The translations under genes and the position numbers were made by a program. The notes below the pieces were generated by a model that had not been told where the DNA came from, did no database searches, and was given only the letters and a program-made list of their open reading frames with translations. Of a DNA stretch of 48,087 nucleotides, positions 41,222 to 48,087 are shown in pieces (within the stretch, counting starts at the first letter, position 1; the number at the start of each line of letters is the position of its first letter). The DNA is from AG41 sp036522815 (GTDB taxonomy: Bacteria; Gemmatimonadota; Gemmatimonadetes; Gemmatimonadales; GWC2-71-9). The stretch is taken from contig DATDFC010000088.1 of assembly GCA_036522815.1 (NCBI GenBank), positions 1-48,087 on the forward strand, written 5' to 3'.

Positions 41222-42657
41222 TGACGCACCAGGTTGCGCCCTTCGTTCTTGGCGCGGTACAGGGCCTGATCGGCCAGGGCCACGAAGCTGTCGGCGCTCG
41301 TGACGCGGTCGTCGGGGAACGACGCCAGCCCGATCGAGATCGTCAGGTTGAGCGGATCTTCTCCCGGCTCGGCGAAGTCGTGGTGCATGACGCGGCGGCG
41401 CAGCCGCTCCGCGAAGATCGCGGCGCCGTGCAACGCCGTCTCGGGCATGACGACCACGAATTCCTCCCCGCCGTACCGCGCGACCAGGTCGACCGAGCGC
41501 GCCTCGCGGCGCAGGATCTCGCCAACTTGGCGCAGGACGGAGTCGCCCGCAATGTGGCCGCGCGTGTCGTTCACGAGCTTGAACCGATCGATGTCGGCGA
41601 GCAGAATGGTGAGGGCCAGGTTGTAGCGGCGCGCCCGATCGAGCTCGGCCTCGAGCTCTTCCGACAGCGCGCGCCGGTTCATGCAGCCGGTGAGGGCGTC
41701 GGTCGCCGCCAGCTTCTCGAGCCGCTTCTTGTCCGACACCGCCGTCTCGAAATCGTAGGCCTTCTCGATCGCCGCCACGGCCGTGCGGATCACGGTCTCG
41801 GCGAACCCGGCGTCGGCGCGGGTGAGCGGCGGGTCCTCACCCGTGGTGCGGAGAAAGAAGACGCCCAGCTGCTGGTCCTTCATGGAGAAGGGAAGCGCCA
41901 CGGCGGAGCGGGTCGGGACGGTGATGCCCTCGCGCTGCCAGCGCACCCGCTCGCCCTCGTACAGCGGGTCGGACGAGACGTCCTCGACCAGCACCGGTCG
42001 GCTGCCGGTGAGCGCGCGCTGAATCTCGGGATAGCGCGCCAGCTCGATCTCGAGGTTGCGGAGCATGGGGTTCTCGTACGCCGCCACCACCACGCCCAGC
42101 TGGTCTCCCGGCTTGGCGAGCACCATCGAGCACTTGGAGATCTGCAGCACGCGGGCCACGCGCCGCACCAGGATATGGTAGATCTCGTCGGGCTTGAGGG
42201 AGTCGGTGACCTCGTGCAGGATGTCGACGATCGCCGCCCGGCTCTGCGCTTCATCGCGGGCGTGGGCCAGCTCCTGCGCCGAGCGGATGTGCGCCTTCAC
42301 GCGCGCCAGCAGCTCGCGCACCCGGAACGGCTTGGAGATGAAGTCGGCGGCGCCGAGCCCGAGCGACTTTACCGTCGCCTCCTCGGGCGGCATGGACGAG
42401 ATCATCAGGACCGGGACGTCGCGGAACCGGTCGTCGGCCTTCATCTTGGCGAGCAGCTGCAGGCCGTCGACCTTGGGCATCATGATGTCGAGCAACAGCA
42501 GATTGGGACGCTCTTCCTCGAGCTTGCCGATGAGCCCTTCGCCCCCGGGGGCGACCACCACGTCGTAGCCGTTTTCCTTGAGGATCCAGGTCAGGGTGCG
42601 GACCAGGGACTGGTCGTCGTCGGCGACGAGGATCTTGGCGGCGGCTTCGGGGCTCAA
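41218..42657 (-). CDS. Diguanylate cyclase response regulator, REC-GAF-GGDEF
   Basis: 479 aa. The receiver (about 7-125) has DDD at 13-15, Asp57 (LLLLDIMMPKVDG) and Lys109 (SKPF). A GAF domain lies at about 140-300. The GGDEF domain has GGEEF at 396-400, so it should be catalytically active, plus an RxxD inhibitory site (RSVD, 387-390) five residues before it. It makes c-di-GMP in response to phosphorylation. There is no matching histidine kinase beside it. It lies 6 nt after the threonine dehydratase gene and overlaps the kinase gene as ATGA. Confidence 0.95.
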   Translation of the reverse strand: MSPEAAAKILVADDDQSLVRTLTWILKENGYDVVVAPGGEGLIGKLEEERPNLLLLDIMMPKVDGLQLLAKMKADDRFRDVPVLMISSMPPEEATVKSLGLGAADFISKPFRVRELLARVKAHIRSAQELAHARDEAQSRAAIVDILHEVTDSLKPDEIYHILVRRVARVLQISKCSMVLAKPGDQLGVVVAAYENPMLRNLEIELARYPEIQRALTGSRPVLVEDVSSDPLYEGERVRWQREGITVPTRSAVALPFSMKDQQLGVFFLRTTGEDPPLTRADAGFAETVIRTAVAAIEKAYDFETAVSDKKRLEKLAATDALTGCMNRRALSEELEAELDRARRYNLALTILLADIDRFKLVNDTRGHIAGDSVLRQVGEILRREARSVDLVARYGGEEFVVVMPETALHGAAIFAERLRRRVMHHDFAEPGEDPLNLTISIGLASFPDDRVTSADSFVALADQALYRAKNEGRNLVRQ

Positions 42658-42663
42658 GCGCCT

Positions 42664-43593
42664 TCAATCCTCGAGCAGCGCGGGGTCGACGTTGCCGCCG
42701 CTCACGACCAGCACGGTGGGCGGGACGGGCCGAACCGCGCCGGAGCGGAGCGCGGCCGTCGTCGCGGCGCCCGATGGCTCCACCGCGAGGTGGCCGTGAC
42801 GCCAGAGAAACTGCACGGCCTCGCGCAGCGCGTCATCCTCCACCAGCACGACTCCCGCCAGGCGATCGCGCTGCGCGGTCAGGTGCGCGAAGGGAACGGC
42901 CCCCACGCTGAGGGTGATCAACCCGTCTGCGAGGCTCGCCGTGCGGTCGAGCCGCACCGGCCGGCCCGCGGCGAGCGAGCGCGTGAGCTTGGGGGCGCCC
43001 GCGGGCTCCACCCCCCAGACACGTGCCTGGCTTCCCGCGGCCGCGAGTCCCGTCACCACGCCCGCGATGAGCCCGCCGCCGCCCACGGGGACGACCACCG
43101 TGCGGACCTCGGGCAGCTGCTCCGCGATCTCCAGGCCTACGGTCGCCTGGCCGGCGATGATGTCCGCGTGGTCGAATGGCGGCACGATCGCGAGCCCGCG
43201 CTCGGTCGCGATGGCTTCCGCCCGCTGCTGGCGGTCCTCCGACGTCCGGCCCGCAAACACCACCTCACCCCCCCAGCGCTTGACGCCCGCCACCTTGACG
43301 GCGGGCGCGGTCTCGGGCATCACGACCACCGCCCGCACCCCCACCAGCTGCGCCGCGTAGGCCACCGCCTGGCCGTGGTTGCCGCTGGAGTACGTGATGA
43401 CCCCACCCCGTCGTACGTCGTACGGCATACGACGTATGGCGGTATAGGCCCCCCGCAGCTTGAACGCGCCCATCGGCTGGAGGCTCTCGAGCTTCAGGTA
43501 TGCGTTCAAAGGCTCGACGAAGCGCAGCGGCGTGCGCACCGCCACGCCGGCGAGCCCCGCGGCCGCCTCGCGCACGTCCTGGGCGGTGACCAC
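42664..43593 (-). CDS. Threonine/serine dehydratase-like PLP enzyme (fold type II)
   Basis: 309 aa. The Schiff-base Lys45 is in MGAFKLRGAY, the substrate loop is YSSGNHGQ, and the phosphate-binding loop is PVGGGGLIAGVV. It has the catalytic domain only, without a C-terminal ACT domain, so it is the catabolic-type enzyme or a serine/threo-hydroxyaspartate dehydratase. It deaminates threonine to 2-oxobutyrate, which a 2-oxoacid dehydrogenase such as the E1 alpha downstream could use. The GTG start is 1 nt after the gyrA stop. An inverted repeat at 43414-43436 is in frame in the loop IRRMPYDVRR. Confidence 0.92.
   Translation of the reverse strand: MVTAQDVREAAAGLAGVAVRTPLRFVEPLNAYLKLESLQPMGAFKLRGAYTAIRRMPYDVRRGGVITYSSGNHGQAVAYAAQLVGVRAVVVMPETAPAVKVAGVKRWGGEVVFAGRTSEDRQQRAEAIATERGLAIVPPFDHADIIAGQATVGLEIAEQLPEVRTVVVPVGGGGLIAGVVTGLAAAGSQARVWGVEPAGAPKLTRSLAAGRPVRLDRTASLADGLITLSVGAVPFAHLTAQRDRLAGVVLVEDDALREAVQFLWRHGHLAVEPSGAATTAALRSGAVRPVPPTVLVVSGGNVDPALLED
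43413..43437. repeat. GTCGTAC tandem-inverted repeat inside the threonine dehydratase gene
   Basis: Two tandem GTCGTAC units (43410-43423) are followed after five bases by inverted copies; TACGTCGTA (43414-43422) and TACGACGTA (43428-43436) are exact reverse complements. It encodes a short loop (RRMPYDVRR) ahead of the substrate loop. Confidence 0.75.
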
Positions 43594-43594
43594 G

Positions 43595-46120
<2,526 letters not shown>

Positions 46121-46185
46121 GAAGCCGGGGCTCGGGGCTTGGGTATCGGGACTTGGGACGTCTCGAGACTGCCTAAGTTGCTAAA

Positions 46186-46214
46186 AAATAATCACTTAGC
46201 CTAGGAAAGGCAAC
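46186..46214 (-). promoter_or_regulatory. gyrA promoter
   Basis: On the minus strand, TTGCCT (46209-46214), 17 nt, TATTTT (46186-46191), in an A/T-rich island. The leader of about 60 nt contains direct repeats of CGGGGCT/CGGGACTT (46126-46157). CTAAGT and ACTTAG, either side of the -10, form a short inverted repeat. Confidence 0.65.
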
Positions 46215-46302
46215 GCGAGGGCTGCTGCTAACCGAGGCTCCGAGCGGCACTTACCCGCGCGATTGACGATCGGTTGATCGACCCCAGCTACGATTGGTCC
46301 GG

Positions 46303-46382
46303 CGCCTTGAAGCCCGGGCTCGGCAGACGCTGGAAAGCGGCATGAGCGAAGCGGAGCGCCTCGCCGGGCCAGGGCTTCAGGG
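46303..46382. terminator. Hairpin downstream of the medium-chain dehydrogenase gene
   Basis: GCCTTGAAGCCCGGGCTCGGC (46303-46323 region) pairs imperfectly with GCCGGGCCAGGGCTTCAGG (46363-46382). The right arm overlaps the dehydrogenase stop codon. Read on the minus strand it is a candidate terminator between that gene and gyrA; no T-run is visible. The 256 nt from 46121 to 46376 otherwise hold only the gyrA leader and promoter and no gene. Confidence 0.4.
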
Positions 46383-47420
46383 ACTGACTTCCACCACGAT
46401 CTTCCCCAGCTGCTCCCCCCGGTCCAGCCGCTCGAACGCGGCACGCGCCTCGCTGAACGGAAACACGCGGTCCACCACCGGCCGCAGCTCGCCCGCGCCC
46501 AGCAGGCGCACGATCTCGCGGTACTCGGCGTCGTTCCCCATGGTCGAGCCCATGATGCTCCACTGATGCCAGAACAGCCGCCGCAGGTCGAGGGCGACGT
46601 GCGGCCCGGTCGTGGACCCGCACGTCACCAGTCGGCCGCCGCGTCCCAGGGAACGCAACGACTCGTCCCAGGTCGCCTCGCCCACGTTCTCGATCACCAC
46701 GTCGGCGCCGCGCTTGTCGGTGAGGGCGCGAACCTCCTGGGCAATCTTCTGAGTCGTGTAGTTGAGGGTCGCATCGGCACCGAGCGCCTGAGCCTCGTGC
46801 AACTTGGCGTCGCTGGAACTTGTAACGATCACTCTCGCCCCCTTGAGCTTGGCGATCCGCAGCGCCGCGAGGGCCACACCGCCGCCGATGCCCCAGATCA
46901 ACACCGTCTCGCCCGCGACGAGCTGCGCACGCGTCACAACCATGCGCCAGGCGGTGAGCGTCACCAGCGAAAATGCCGCCGCCTCGACCCAGGTGAGCGG
47001 TGTCGCGAGTGTCGGGATGATGGCGACATTTTGCTCGGGCACCACCACGTATTGCGCCAACGTGCCGGGGAGGTGCTCGCCCAGAATGCCGTAGCGCCGA
47101 CACAGCGACTGCTCGCCGGCGCGGCAGTACTCGCACGCATAGTCGGGGATTCCCGGGTTGATCATGACCCGGTCGCCCGGTCGCACGGTCCGGACCTCGG
47201 ACCCGACGGCATCCACGACACCTGCACCATCGGCGCCCACGATGTGGGGGAAGTGGTACTCGTGTGGCAGCCCCCGCACTACGAACAAGTCGAGGTGGTT
47301 GAGCGCCGCGGCGCGCACCGCGACGCGGACGTGGCCGGGGTCCGGGTTCGGGAGCTCGGGGACGTCGCTGAGTTGGAGCTGGTTGAGGCCGCCGGTGGCG
47401 CGGATCACCCAGGCGCGCAT
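46377..47420 (-). CDS. Medium-chain zinc-binding dehydrogenase/quinone oxidoreductase family
   Basis: 347 aa. The N-terminal GroES-like domain includes NHLDLFVVRGLP and HIVGADGAGVVDAVGSEV. The Cys cluster YACEYCRAGEQSLC has three cysteines of a structural zinc site, one fewer than usual. The Rossmann motif is VLIWGIGGGVALAALRIAKLKGA, followed by VIVTSSSDAKLHEAQALGADATLNY. It reduces or oxidises an alcohol, aldehyde or quinone with NAD(P)H; the exact substrate is unknown. It lies 12 nt after the end of the TolB-like gene, so the two may be co-transcribed. Confidence 0.88.
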   Translation of the reverse strand: MRAWVIRATGGLNQLQLSDVPELPNPDPGHVRVAVRAAALNHLDLFVVRGLPHEYHFPHIVGADGAGVVDAVGSEVRTVRPGDRVMINPGIPDYACEYCRAGEQSLCRRYGILGEHLPGTLAQYVVVPEQNVAIIPTLATPLTWVEAAAFSLVTLTAWRMVVTRAQLVAGETVLIWGIGGGVALAALRIAKLKGARVIVTSSSDAKLHEAQALGADATLNYTTQKIAQEVRALTDKRGADVVIENVGEATWDESLRSLGRGGRLVTCGSTTGPHVALDLRRLFWHQWSIMGSTMGNDAEYREIVRLLGAGELRPVVDRVFPFSEARAAFERLDRGEQLGKIVVEVSP

Positions 47421-47432
47421 GGCGAGACCGCC

Positions 47433-48087
47433 CTACGGCATGAACGCGGGAGACACCATCTGCTCGGCGCCGCTGGTCGGGATTGCGACGGGCGCGCCGG
47501 CGCTCGCGCCGATCGGCTGGATGTACACGCGGAACACGTTCTTCTGTACCGCCACCACCAGGCCAAGCAGGTCACCCACTCCCGAGACGGCGAAATCGGT
47601 GACCATCAGATCCGTGCCCCCGAGCGGCGCGACCTTGCCCGTCGTCACATCGGCCTTCACCACCTGCGTGGTGGTGCGCCCTCCCTCTTTTTGCTCCACC
47701 AGATACGCGAGCGTGCCGTCGCGCAGGAAGTGCGGCGCGCTCTCCTTGGCCTGCGGGCCCCGGGTGAACGGATGCTGATTGGTGCCGTCCCTGGCCATCA
47801 GCCAGATGTGATTGGTGTTGCCGTCGCGGTTGGATACGAAGGCGATGAGCTCGCCGTCGGGCGACATGCTCGGCTGCGAGTTGTCGGCCGGCTCCTGCGT
47901 CAGCGGCACCGCGACGGAGCTGGTGACCGGCTGGAGGTAGATCTGACGGTGGCCGGTGCGTTGCGAGTGAAACACGACCGCCTGGCCGTCGGGGCTGAAC
48001 GATGGGTCGCCGTCCAGGCCCGGCGAGTTGGTGAGCCGCGAGACGTTGGTCCCGTCGGCATCCATGACGTACACCTCGGGCTGTCCG
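47433..48087 (-). CDS. TolB/PD40-type beta-propeller protein (partial, 5' end beyond the window)
   Basis: At least 217 aa; the frame is open to the right edge. PD40-type repeats are visible (FSPDGQAVVFHSQRTGHRQIYLQ, MSPDGELIAFVSNRDGNTNHIWLM, DGTNQHPFTRGP), the hallmark of TolB-like WD40 propellers. The last third loses the repeat pattern (YIQPIGASAGAPVAIP). The visible part shows no protease or kinase domain; a domain upstream of the window cannot be excluded. It probably acts as a periplasmic protein-binding platform. Confidence 0.8.
   Translation of the reverse strand, partial: GQPEVYVMDADGTNVSRLTNSPGLDGDPSFSPDGQAVVFHSQRTGHRQIYLQPVTSSVAVPLTQEPADNSQPSMSPDGELIAFVSNRDGNTNHIWLMARDGTNQHPFTRGPQAKESAPHFLRDGTLAYLVEQKEGGRTTTQVVKADVTTGKVAPLGGTDLMVTDFAVSGVGDLLGLVVAVQKNVFRVYIQPIGASAGAPVAIPTSGAEQMVSPAFMP

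Noticed and set aside
46126..46157. CGGGGCT/CGGGACTT repeats in the gyrA leader as a full tandem-inverted element
   Set aside because: Only direct copies are present; no inverted partner lies nearby, so it is at most a partial case.
47433..48087. Reading the PD40 protein as part of a Ser/Thr kinase
   Set aside because: PD40 tails occur on some kinases, but no kinase motif lies in the visible part; the 5' end is outside the window.

Overview
The window is 48 kb of GC-rich, gene-dense bacterial DNA. The genes point to a diderm: an Omp85-type outer-membrane protein, a lipoprotein, MacA/MacB-type components and several proteins with signal peptides. The mix (PadR regulator, MacB-like permeases, S9 and S41 peptidases, Ser/Thr kinase, 4-hydroxybenzoyl-CoA reductase-like subunits) would suit an uncultured soil lineage such as Gemmatimonadota. 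That placement is inference from gene style only; the window has no rRNA. No tRNA, rRNA, CRISPR array, transposase or phage gene was seen.

Layout, left to right. 1-2.7 kb (+): end of a molybdenum hydroxylase large subunit, its FAD/4Fe-4S subunit, a divergent ClpP and a cyclophilin lipoprotein. 2.7-3.3 kb (-): autoregulated-looking padR. 3.5-6.05 kb (+): a heme-oxygenase-like diiron protein coupled to a soluble hybrid histidine kinase. 6.05-8.1 kb (-): ECF sigma, anti-sigma and double-PDZ protein. 8.3-9.4 kb (+): ferritin-like/VIT1 metal exporter. 9.5-11.9 kb (-): leuS. 12-17.7 kb (+): chemoreceptor, then MacA-like adaptor and two MacB-like permeases without an ATPase. 17.7-22.9 kb (-): GH43-like secreted protein, then serA, a class V aminotransferase and a nicotinamidase-like gene. 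23.1-26.5 kb (-): argC-argB-argD and an argA-like acetyltransferase. 26.5-28.5 kb (+): S9 peptidase. 28.5-31.5 kb (-): glycosyltransferase, small zinc-finger membrane protein, unknown exported protein and nicotinate phosphoribosyltransferase. 31.6-33.8 kb (+): Tat-exported asparaginase-like Ntn hydrolase and Omp85-like protein. 33.9-38.2 kb: saccharopine-dehydrogenase-like (-), TetR (+), membrane metallophosphoesterase (-) and S41 peptidase (+). 38.3-46.1 kb (-): an uninterrupted gyrA-led gene string (gyrA, threonine dehydratase, REC-GAF-GGDEF, Ser/Thr kinase, E1 alpha, dienelactone hydrolase). 46.4-48.1 kb (-): medium-chain dehydrogenase and a partial TolB-like propeller.

Gene packing is very tight. 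Many neighbours overlap through ATGA or GTGA stop/start junctions, which suggests translational coupling. Several divergent promoters sit so close to start codons that the transcripts look leaderless (VIT1-like gene, leuS, argC, S9 peptidase).

The most unusual signal is a dispersed set of small elements. Most consist of two or three tandem copies of a 7-10 nt unit, a short spacer, then the inverted copies. The unit differs between sites, but some units recur far apart in the window. They lie in intergenic gaps and also, in frame, inside hcrB, leuS, the threonine dehydratase and the metallophosphoesterase. I know of no described family with this layout, but could not search.
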